Origin: Alistipes sp.
GTDB taxonomy: Bacteria > Bacteroidota > Bacteroidia > Bacteroidales > Rikenellaceae
Direction of reading: 5' to 3'
NCBI GenBank assembly: GCA_017532885.1
Contig: JAFXIS010000026.1
Coordinates: 1-21,113, forward strand
DNA length: 21,113 nucleotides
Shown here: positions 15,972-21,113 of the stretch, piece after piece
How positions within the stretch are numbered: the stretch's first letter is position 1
Layout: every line of letters begins with the position of its first letter
Position numbers and translations under genes: made by a program
Notes under the pieces: generated by a model
What the model was told of the DNA's origin: nothing
Databases searched by the model: none
What the model saw: the letters and a program-made list of their open reading frames with translations, nothing else

Positions 15972-16244
15972 TTATTTAACCTTCGCTACAAAGCTCTTTG
16001 CAGGCTTGAAAGCGGGGATATTGTGCTCAGGAATTGTGATAGTTGTATTCTTTGAGATATTACGAGCGACCTTTGTTGCACGCTTCTTGATGATGAAGCT
16101 ACCGAAGCCACGAAGATAAACATTCTCATTCTCGATAAGAGAGTTACGAACATTGTCCATAAAAGCCTCTACGATAGTCTGCACCAAAACCTTCTCTACA
16201 CCGGTGCTCTTCGCAATCTCATTTACGATATCAGCCTTAGTCAT
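15972..16244 (-). CDS. HU/IHF-family DNA-binding protein
   Basis: 90 residues, the standard length for HU. The N-terminal helical dimerisation part (MTKADIVNEIAKSTGVEKVLVQTIVEAFMDNV, 1-32) is followed by the beta-saddle, L-R-G-F-G-S-F at 44-50. The DNA-intercalating arm here reads A-R-N-I-S-K-N-T-T-I-T-I-P (60-72) in place of the commoner R-N-P-x-T-G, so the Pro that usually wedges between base pairs is Ile63. The protein bends DNA in the nucleoid as a homo- or heterodimer. Which HU/IHF paralogue it is cannot be told from sequence alone, so no symbol is given. It leads a transcript with the 29-residue basic protein and sits behind a perfect promoter. Confidence 0.95.
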   Translation of the reverse strand: MTKADIVNEIAKSTGVEKVLVQTIVEAFMDNVRNSLIENENVYLRGFGSFIIKKRATKVARNISKNTTITIPEHNIPAFKPAKSFVAKVK

Positions 16245-16290
16245 AGTAATAGAAATTTATATAATTCAACATTTAATCCTTTCGGGTTTG

Positions 16291-16321
16291 CAAATGTACT
16301 ACATTTTTAACGATTAACAAA
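16291..16321 (-). promoter_or_regulatory. Promoter of the HU-family gene
   Basis: On the minus strand TTTG (16321-16318), exactly 19 bases, then TACATTTG (16298-16291), a full match to the Bacteroidetes primary-sigma consensus TTTG/TAnnTTTG. It gives a leader of roughly 40 bases before the ATG at 16244. Confidence 0.85.
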
Positions 16322-16432
16322 TTAAAGTTGAGTTTTTTTTCGCAAAACTGCATCTTGCGACCCGAAAGAGCAAAAACCCTGCAATATTTTCGGCAAAAAA
16401 GACTCTATTTAATTACAAATCGGTAGCCCCGA

Positions 16433-16858
16433 TTAGAACGGCATCTGGTTAAATGCTGCCGCCAAGCCCTCGACAGCCTTATCCAGGCCGCCTTGAATCT
16501 TGCCGCCAATCATCATTCGCATCATCATATTCAGTTCGGCATGCAACACCATGCGAATACGCGTATCATCCGCAGCAACCTCATGCAACTGAATCCAGAA
16601 CGAGAAATCCACGGGCAAGCCGCCGGATGTATCATCGCCCGAAATCTTGATATGCTTATTCTCCTCTCGCTCCACGATACGCAACGCGACCTTAAAGCCC
16701 TTTACCTTAAACGAGCAGCTATCCTCGTCGGCCTGCCACTCCTCGACTTTATCCTGCAACGCGGGCGTAAGCATATCGAAGCGGCTGATGAAGGGATATA
16801 TTCTATTTGCCGACTTTCTTATCTGTTGCTGTTTTGATTCATATTTCTCCAAACCCAT
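16433..16858 (-). CDS. START/SRPBCC-like small protein of unknown function
   Basis: 141 residues from the ATG at 16858 (a TTG two codons earlier is possible). No signal peptide or membrane helix, so cytoplasmic. The pattern fits the SRPBCC/polyketide-cyclase-like fold: an N-terminal helix and strand (KYESKQQQIRKSANRIYPFISRF, 4-26), then beta strands (CSFKVKGFKVALRIVEREENKHIKIS), a Trp-bearing strand F-S-F-W-I-Q-L-H-E-V, and strand TRIRMVLHAELN leading into a long C-terminal helix (M-M-M-R-M-M-I-G-G-K-I-Q-G-G-L-D-K-A-V-E-G-L). Members of this fold bind hydrophobic ligands, but nothing here names a ligand. Bacteroidales carry similar orphan proteins. I found no TAnnTTTG box upstream; the 262-base gap on that side includes a dispersed repeat copy. 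Confidence 0.78.
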   Translation of the reverse strand: MGLEKYESKQQQIRKSANRIYPFISRFDMLTPALQDKVEEWQADEDSCSFKVKGFKVALRIVEREENKHIKISGDDTSGGLPVDFSFWIQLHEVAADDTRIRMVLHAELNMMMRMMIGGKIQGGLDKAVEGLAAAFNQMPF

Positions 16859-16943
16859 ACTCAAGAATATTTTGGATTTTTATTGTACTCTATTTCTTTA
16901 TTGAATGTCCAACAAGTAGCATTACGACAACCCTATCTTTTAC

Positions 16944-17002
16944 CGAAAATAGCATTTTCGCAAGCGAGGCATATGCCGAAAGAGCCTTGGCAAGACGAAT
17001 TC
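16944..17002. repeat. Dispersed imperfect repeat, copy 1
   Basis: The stretch begins with a perfect 7-base hairpin, CGAAAAT (16944-16950), loop AGC, ATTTTCG (16954-16960). The palindrome GGCATATGCC follows (16968-16977), then CCTTGGCAAGAC (16985-16996) and GAATTC (16997-17002). A 26-base core (16964-16989) is 25/26 identical to 18967-18992 and 21/26 identical to 18836-18861, and CCTTGGCAAGAC recurs at 18857-18868. It lies in the gap between the SRPBCC and cold-shock genes and holds no convincing reading frame. Confidence 0.75.
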
Positions 17003-17052
17003 AGTAGGCAAAGATACTAATTATTACCCAATCCACAACACTCGCGCCACAT

Positions 17053-17083
17053 AAAAACCGCCTCAACCCAAAAGTTAAGGCGG
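17053..17083 (-). terminator. Rho-independent terminator of the cold-shock gene
   Basis: On the minus strand CCGCCTTAAC (17083-17074) pairs with GTTGAGGCGG (17067-17058), ten pairs including one G-T wobble, with loop TTTTGG, then five T residues (17057-17053). It starts 37 bases after the csp stop. Confidence 0.88.
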
Positions 17084-17120
17084 ACATCTGCGCTGATATA
17101 TATTGCTTTTAAGGTATATT

Positions 17121-17333
17121 CTACTCTACATGCTTAGGCACAACGGTGACATTCACAGCCTGCTCGCCCTTGTCATTACTGCCAATCTCGAACTCGACAT
17201 TCTGTCCCTCTGTGAGAGCCTTGAAACCCTCTGCAACAATACCGGTGTAGTGAACAAAAATTTCACGACCCTCATCTGTGAGAATAAATCCGTAGCCCTT
17301 CTTACTGTCGAACCACTTTACTTTGCCAATCAT
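17121..17333 (-). CDS. Cold-shock domain protein (CspA family)
   Basis: 70 residues, the normal size for a single cold-shock domain. RNA-binding motif RNP1 is K-G-Y-G-F-I (residues 12-17) and RNP2 is I-F-V-H-Y (25-29), within a five-strand OB fold. The start G-K-V-K-W-F-D-S-K is canonical. It binds single-stranded RNA or DNA and acts as an RNA chaperone. The ATG at 17333 is chosen because the domain starts there; an upstream extension would run through the promoter. It is a single-gene unit with its own promoter (17378-17408), a leader of about 40 bases and a terminator. Whether it responds to cold cannot be read here. Confidence 0.95.
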   Translation of the reverse strand: MIGKVKWFDSKKGYGFILTDEGREIFVHYTGIVAEGFKALTEGQNVEFEIGSNDKGEQAVNVTVVPKHVE

Positions 17334-17377
17334 AAAAAATGTGTTTAATAAATAGTTGTTGTTAATTCGTACAATAT

Positions 17378-17408
17378 CAAAGGTAACACTTATTTTTGAT
17401 TTTACAAA
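17378..17408 (-). promoter_or_regulatory. Promoter of the cold-shock gene
   Basis: On the minus strand TTTG (17408-17405), 19 bases, TACCTTTG (17385-17378): a full match to the Bacteroidetes consensus, 45 bases before the ATG at 17333. Confidence 0.85.
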
Positions 17409-17538
17409 AAAAAGAAGACAATTTTTCACTTTTGCAACATGCTGCATACCAAAAATTTATATTGCCGACGACCCTCTGCAAAACAAAAAAGCCTTACGAT
17501 ATATAACTTTTTTATCGCAAGCTTTCACCAATAGACAC

Positions 17539-17643
17539 AAAAAAAGGGTAAGCTACTCATATCGCACCGCTACAACCACATACCCTTGCTTGCTTCCACA
17601 CCTGGGGGATTTTGTAGGAGCTGGTCGTATAAGACTTACCCGG
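17539..17643 (-). ncRNA. ffs: Signal recognition particle RNA (small 4.5S type)
   Basis: This is the RNA of the signal recognition particle, which with Ffh targets nascent membrane proteins. In the minus sense the ends GGGTAAG (17641... ,written as CTTACCC on plus at 17635-17641) and CTTACCC (plus GGGTAAG, 17546-17552) pair to close one long hairpin. At its tip is the conserved Ffh-binding motif, visible as CAGGTGTGGAAGCAAGCAAG (about 17603-17584), with a GGAA tetraloop. Seven T residues follow the closing stem (17545-17539), so the stem itself is the terminator. The mature RNA is about 95-100 bases. A full promoter lies immediately upstream. The 440-base gap between csp and mltG is explained by this gene and three promoters. 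Identification rests on the tip motif and overall fold; ends are approximate. Confidence 0.9.
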
Positions 17644-17646
17644 GCG

Positions 17647-17677
17647 CAAAGGTAGATATTTTTTGACAACAAACAAA
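17647..17677 (-). promoter_or_regulatory. Promoter of the SRP RNA gene
   Basis: On the minus strand TTTG (17677-17674), 19 bases, TACCTTTG (17654-17647). The -7 box ends only a few bases before the closing stem of the RNA, so transcription starts at or next to its 5' end, as expected for an untranslated RNA. Confidence 0.87.
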
Positions 17678-17722
17678 CTCTTGACAGAAAAAATCTCAAA
17701 AAACAACCTTTTCAATCCACTT

Positions 17723-17753
17723 TTTGTTGTTTGGCGCGCAAATAGTATCTTTG
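17723..17753 (+). promoter_or_regulatory. Promoter of mltG
   Basis: TTTG (17723-17726), 19 bases, TATCTTTG (17746-17753) on the plus strand, a full consensus match, 20 bases before the ATG at 17774. It is divergent from the ffs promoter, with 45 bases between the two TTTG boxes, and gives a very short leader of about 14 bases. Confidence 0.87.
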
Positions 17754-17773
17754 CAGACAAAATTATCACACTA

Positions 17774-18787
17774 ATGAAAAAGGGATTTTGGGGAATTTCG
17801 GTTATACTGCTAATCATCGTAGGTGCAGTGGGTCTTTATGGCTACACATCATTCAAAGGCAATGCCGTCACAGGGCAGCACAGCATATATGTCTATTCGG
17901 ATGCCGATTATCATGCTGTTGCCGACTCGGTAAAGGCGTACAGTCGCCACAATTGGGCATTCGACCTCTACGCCAAGCGTCTTGACCTGAGCAACAACCT
18001 CAAGGCGGGACATTATGTTATGCAGGAGGGGATGAATGTAATTCAGGTTGTTCGCATGCTGAAGCTCGGATTGCAAACTCCGATAAATGTGACAATTAAC
18101 AATGTAAAGACGCCGCAACAACTCGCCGGCAAGCTATCTCGACAGATTATGGCCGACTCAGTGGAGATTGCACGCGCACTTACCGACCAACAAACCGCCA
18201 CTCAGTTAGGATTTTCGTCACCCCTTACAATGTTCTCGATGTATATTCCCAACACATACGAGTTTTATTGGACTGTAACGCCCGACGAATTTGTGGAGCG
18301 TATGCGCAAGGAGTATAAGCGTTTCTGGTCGGAGGCACGCGATGCCAAGCGCCAGCGCAGCGGACTGAGCCGTACCGAGGTTATGACTTTGGCGTCTATT
18401 GTATATGAGGAGACCCGCAAAGTAGACGAAATGCCACGCATCGCAGGAGTTTATATCAATCGTCTACGCGAGGGTATACCGTTGCAGGCTGACCCCACGA
18501 TTAAGTATGCTCTGCAGGATTTTGGTTTGCGGCGCATTCTATATCGTCACCTGAAATACCCCTCGCCATACAACACCTATATAAATAAAGGTCTGCCACC
18601 CTCACCCATCTGCATGCCGAGTATCGAAGCAATTGATGCAGTGCTGAACTTCGAGAAGCACAATTACATCTTCTTCTGCGCCCGCCCGACCTTTGATGGT
18701 TATCATAACTTCGCACGCACGCTCAAAGAGCATAACGCCAATGCGCGAGCATACCAGGCCGAACTGAACAAGCGCAAGATAAAGTAA
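17774..18787 (+). CDS. mltG: Endolytic peptidoglycan transglycosylase MltG (YceG family)
   Basis: 337 residues (E. coli 340). One N-terminal membrane helix (about 5-24) anchors it, leaving the rest in the periplasm. It cleaves nascent glycan strands and so limits their length. A LysM-like region (about 70-115, AGHYVMQEGMNVIQVVRML) precedes the YceG catalytic part. This contains LASIVYEETRKVDEMPRIAG (206-225, Glu213 the likely catalytic residue), V-Y-I-N-R-L, L-Q-A-D-P-T-I-K-Y, and S-P-Y-N-T-Y-I-N-K-G-L-P-P-S-P-I near 263-278. The ATG at 17774 is chosen because the membrane helix follows directly and the promoter is 20 bases upstream; the longer frame from 17663 would include the promoter. It is a single-gene unit closed by a strong hairpin. 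Confidence 0.95.
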   Translation: MKKGFWGISVILLIIVGAVGLYGYTSFKGNAVTGQHSIYVYSDADYHAVADSVKAYSRHNWAFDLYAKRLDLSNNLKAGHYVMQEGMNVIQVVRMLKLGLQTPINVTINNVKTPQQLAGKLSRQIMADSVEIARALTDQQTATQLGFSSPLTMFSMYIPNTYEFYWTVTPDEFVERMRKEYKRFWSEARDAKRQRSGLSRTEVMTLASIVYEETRKVDEMPRIAGVYINRLREGIPLQADPTIKYALQDFGLRRILYRHLKYPSPYNTYINKGLPPSPICMPSIEAIDAVLNFEKHNYIFFCARPTFDGYHNFARTLKEHNANARAYQAELNKRKIK

Positions 18788-18788
18788 C

Positions 18789-18821
18789 AAAATAGGGTGT
18801 TCCGATGGAACACCCTATTTT
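18789..18821. terminator. Bidirectional hairpin terminator after mltG
   Basis: AAAATAGGGTGTTCC (18789-18803) and GGAACACCCTATTTT (18807-18821) pair perfectly over 15 bases with a 3-base loop GAT. A-T runs at both ends give a T tract on either strand. It starts one base after the mltG stop. Confidence 0.92.
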
Positions 18822-18822
18822 A

Positions 18823-18889
18823 TCGTATAACAGGAGCGGGGCAGACGCCAAAAGAACCTTGGCAAGACAACCTTTATTCGCAAGAATTC
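18823..18889. repeat. Dispersed imperfect repeat, copy 2 (degenerate)
   Basis: TCGTATAACA (18823-18832) opens this stretch and recurs at 18888-18897. The core 18836-18861 matches 18967-18992 at 22 of 26 positions, followed by CCTTGGCAAGAC (18857-18868), which also occurs in copy 1, and GCAAGAATTC (18880-18889). No reading frame of note. Confidence 0.65.
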
Positions 18890-19004
18890 GTATAACAAGA
18901 GCTATTTTGAAGCTGCTCGAAGTTCTCGAAAGCGCAGCATACTGAGCGTATGTGAGCATTTCGAGAGCGAGGCAGATGCCGAAAGAGCCTTGTTATACGG
19001 ATTC
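18884..19004. repeat. 121-base palindromic element with terminal inverted repeats, copy 3
   Basis: GAATTCGTATAACAAG (18884-18899) and CTTGTTATACGGATTC (18989-19004) are inverted repeats, 15 of 16 bases matching. Inside, TCTCGAAA (18924-18931) pairs with TTTCGAGA (18959-18966) around a smaller CATAC/GTATG stem (18938-18942, 18948-18952). The 26-base core 18967-18992 is shared with copies 1 and 2. Layout resembles a MITE or REP/BIME-type element; no transposase is nearby. Its right end reaches to within two bases of the dsbD stop. Confidence 0.7.
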
Positions 19005-19005
19005 T

Positions 19006-20991
19006 TTATTTATACGCCTCAACACCTCGCTGCAAAAAGTCGATAAACGCCTCGACATCCAAATCATATCCGCGCGGCTCAACGAGTGGCTTACCATCGC
19101 GACCCTGCAAAACATAATATGGCTGTGCATTCACGCCATAGGTCTTAAGCGCATAATATGAGTTTATCTTACCCAAAGTCTTCAGTACCTTGCCCGTATC
19201 GGTTGTGACCCAGTCCTCTTCCGAAACCTTAAGCTTATCGTCGGCATACAGCGCCACAATAACATACTCATTACGCAAGATATCCAGCACTCTCTCGTCG
19301 GACCATACCCTTGACTCCATCTCGCGGCAATTCACGCAGCCATGACCCGTAAAATCAACGAACAGCGGTTTGCCAACCTTTGCGGCATACGCCTCCGCCT
19401 CCTCCAAATCGAAGAAGCCCTCCAAGTCATGTGGCAACTCCAATACATCGCCATACTTCACGCCCTGCTTGGGAGTATTCTCGCTAACTGCGGCCGAGCC
19501 TACACCTACAACGAAGTCCTGCGACTGGATAGGAGGAAGATAACCCGACAAAGCATTCAGTGGCGCACCCCACATACCGGGAATCATATAAACCACAAAC
19601 GAGAATGTGATGATTGCCAGCACCAAGCGACCTACCGACAAATAAGGCATATCGCTATCGTGCTTGAATTTCAGCTTACCCAGCAGATACAAGCCCATCA
19701 ACGAGAAGATCGCAATCCAAAGAGCCAAATATACCTCTCTATCCAACAATCCCCAATGATAAGTCTGGTCAGCAACGCTCAAGAACTTCAGACCCAAAGC
19801 CAACTCCACAAAGCCCAAAACCACCTTTACAGAGTTGAGCCAGCCACCACTCTTTGGCAACTGCTTCAACCACGAGGGGAACAATGCAAACAGTGTGAAA
19901 GGAAGGGCAAAGACTACCGAGAATGCCAACATTGTAAGAATCGGAGCCCAGAACTCGCCCGAGGTAGATTGAATAAGGGCCGAGCCAATAATCGGACCTG
20001 TACATGAGAATGACACCAACACCAAAGTAAGCGCCATAAAGAATATGCCCGTAAGGCCTCCCTTATCGGCCTTAGCATCACTATCATTGACCAGCTTCTC
20101 GGGCAATACAATCTCAAACGCGCCGAAGAACGAAGCCGCGAAAATCATAAATACCGCAAAGAAGATGAGGTTGGGCAACCAATGTGTTGCAATCCAATTA
20201 AAGATATCGGCCGTCACGGCATCGCCACCGATCAACCAAGTGAGGAGGATGATAACCGCAATCGGCAGAGTATATAGCACCACAATAAACAGACCATACA
20301 TCAACGCGCGGAAGCGACCCTGAGCTACACTACCCGACCCCTTCAGGAAGAATGACACGGTCATGGGAATCATCGGGAATACGCAGGGGGTAAGCAATGC
20401 CACCAACGCCCAACCCACAGCTGCAAGGATAAGGCTCCAAAGCGGCTGCCCGCCATTACTCTCGCTCTTGGGCTCTTCAACAGCAGAAGCGACACTCTCC
20501 GCAGCAACCTCTGCATCATCCTCAACCACAGCGGCATCCGCAGCACCGACCTCTATAACAAAATCATTGCTTCCCGTAGTGCAATTTTGGTCATTGCAGG
20601 CCATCCAATCCACCGTAACGGCAATTGCAGCACCTGCCGACTTAACCTCTTGTGAGAACTTTACAGGCTTGGCATAGTAACCAATCTCCATCTCGAAGAT
20701 GGCATTATACTCGCGTGTCGAGGCCCTATCTGCCGACACCTCGCCCACCAACTCATAGCTGGCCGAGGGCTCAAAAGTAAAAGTCGTAGCCATCGGACCT
20801 CCCTCATATGGGCCTAAGTCATAGAGGTGCCAACCCATATCGGGCTTCGCCTCAAACTCTACACGATACTTATCGTCACCCAACGCCTGAACCGATGTAC
20901 GCCACTGCACAGGATCAACGGGCTGCGCCACAGCTACAATAGCCGCAACAACCGCAACAAAAGTCAAAATAAATCTTTTTGTAATATTCAT
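19006..20991 (-). CDS. dsbD: Thiol:disulfide interchange protein DsbD-like
   Basis: 661 residues from the ATG at 20991, with a signal peptide (M-N-I-T-K-R-F then a hydrophobic run, cleavage near A22/Q23). It carries reducing power from cytoplasmic thioredoxin across the inner membrane to periplasmic partners. Order: N-terminal DsbD-alpha-like domain (about 25-150) with Cys132 and Cys137 (W-M-A-C-N-D-Q-N-C), an Ala/Glu/Asp-rich linker (about 150-180), a CcdA-type membrane domain (about 185-480) with the paired Cys203 (L-T-P-C-V-F-P-M-I-P) and Cys330 (V-S-F-S-C-T-G-P), and a C-terminal thioredoxin-like domain with C-V-N-C at 552-555. All three Cys pairs are present, so it should be active. The 18 residues upstream of this ATG are not used because the signal peptide begins here. 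Confidence 0.94.
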   Translation of the reverse strand: MNITKRFILTFVAVVAAIVAVAQPVDPVQWRTSVQALGDDKYRVEFEAKPDMGWHLYDLGPYEGGPMATTFTFEPSASYELVGEVSADRASTREYNAIFEMEIGYYAKPVKFSQEVKSAGAAIAVTVDWMACNDQNCTTGSNDFVIEVGAADAAVVEDDAEVAAESVASAVEEPKSESNGGQPLWSLILAAVGWALVALLTPCVFPMIPMTVSFFLKGSGSVAQGRFRALMYGLFIVVLYTLPIAVIILLTWLIGGDAVTADIFNWIATHWLPNLIFFAVFMIFAASFFGAFEIVLPEKLVNDSDAKADKGGLTGIFFMALTLVLVSFSCTGPIIGSALIQSTSGEFWAPILTMLAFSVVFALPFTLFALFPSWLKQLPKSGGWLNSVKVVLGFVELALGLKFLSVADQTYHWGLLDREVYLALWIAIFSLMGLYLLGKLKFKHDSDMPYLSVGRLVLAIITFSFVVYMIPGMWGAPLNALSGYLPPIQSQDFVVGVGSAAVSENTPKQGVKYGDVLELPHDLEGFFDLEEAEAYAAKVGKPLFVDFTGHGCVNCREMESRVWSDERVLDILRNEYVIVALYADDKLKVSEEDWVTTDTGKVLKTLGKINSYYALKTYGVNAQPYYVLQGRDGKPLVEPRGYDLDVEAFIDFLQRGVEAYK

Positions 20992-21049
20992 AAGTATATA
21001 ATTATATTTCAATACAATAATCAATACGCACAAATAACGCATCAAGCAA

Positions 21050-21081
21050 CAAAAATAGTGTAAAAAAGATTTTTTTGCAAA
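21050..21081 (-). promoter_or_regulatory. Promoter of dsbD
   Basis: On the minus strand TTTG (21081-21078), 20 bases, TATTTTTG (21057-21050), a match to the Bacteroidetes consensus. It lies 58 bases before the ATG at 20991. Confidence 0.75.
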
Positions 21082-21113
21082 CGCCTAACAAAAAAAGCGT
21101 CATACCCCACGGG

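Noticed and set aside
16339..16364. CGCAA/TTGCG hairpin between the HU-family and SRPBCC genes
   Set aside because: The stem is five pairs, and on the minus strand it is followed by A residues rather than T, so it does not fit a terminator for the SRPBCC gene.
17356..17655. 99-codon plus-strand open frame across the csp promoter and SRP RNA
   Set aside because: The region is explained by two minus-strand promoters and ffs; the translation has no recognisable domain.
18823..19004. CRISPR-like array from the repeated cores
   Set aside because: Copies are too few, unevenly spaced and diverged, no Cas gene is present, and a third copy lies 2 kb away.

Overview
The window looks like a chromosomal segment from a member of Bacteroidota, most likely order Bacteroidales and possibly an Alistipes-like genus (the genus is a guess). 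The reasons are promoters of the Bacteroidetes type (TTTG, 19-20 bases, TAnnTTTG), a gene order of type III pantothenate kinase, outer-membrane barrel, TPR protein, LptC, CNNM/CBS protein and PpiD-like chaperone, a tiny Lys/Arg-rich protein beside an HU gene, and little use of Shine-Dalgarno sites. Almost everything is conserved housekeeping DNA. The accessory part is small.

Left edge (1-2830). The window opens inside methylmalonyl-CoA mutase large subunit (mutB), whose end is closed by a clear terminator. A 77-residue WG-repeat protein follows on the same strand. Facing it is a TIR-domain protein with a C-terminal DUF1566/Lcl-type domain. The TIR gene carries an in-frame TGA exactly where the Trp of the domain's Y-W-S-S-T-E motif should be. 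The missing 39 codons are still present and readable downstream, so the gene is interrupted very late and probably recently.

Middle (2837-16321, all minus strand). Read in the direction of transcription, an HU-family gene and a 29-residue basic protein come first, behind an excellent promoter. A structured leader follows, then RNase G/E, Mfd (start overlapping the RNase stop as TAATG), CoaX, an outer-membrane beta-barrel (17-base overlap), a secreted TPR protein, LptC with an unusual long basic tail, and a CNNM/CBS membrane protein. A PpiD-like periplasmic chaperone with its own promoter and terminator closes the run. The theme is envelope biogenesis (LPS export, outer-membrane protein folding) joined to RNA decay and transcription-coupled repair.

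Right part (16430-21113). A small SRPBCC/START-like protein, a cold-shock protein with its own promoter and terminator, the SRP RNA (ffs) with promoter and terminator, and the divergent endolytic transglycosylase gene mltG with its own promoter and a strong hairpin terminator. A full-length DsbD-like disulfide reductase runs back from the right edge. Two intergenic stretches here (16944-17002 and 18823-19004) share an imperfect dispersed repeat. One copy has 16-base terminal inverted repeats and an internal palindrome, like a MITE- or REP-type element.

No CRISPR array, tRNA, rRNA, transposase or prophage gene was seen. The most unusual items are the late-interrupted TIR-DUF1566 gene and its WG neighbour, the dispersed repeat family, the knotted leader of the RNase gene, the 29-residue basic protein, and the LptC tail.
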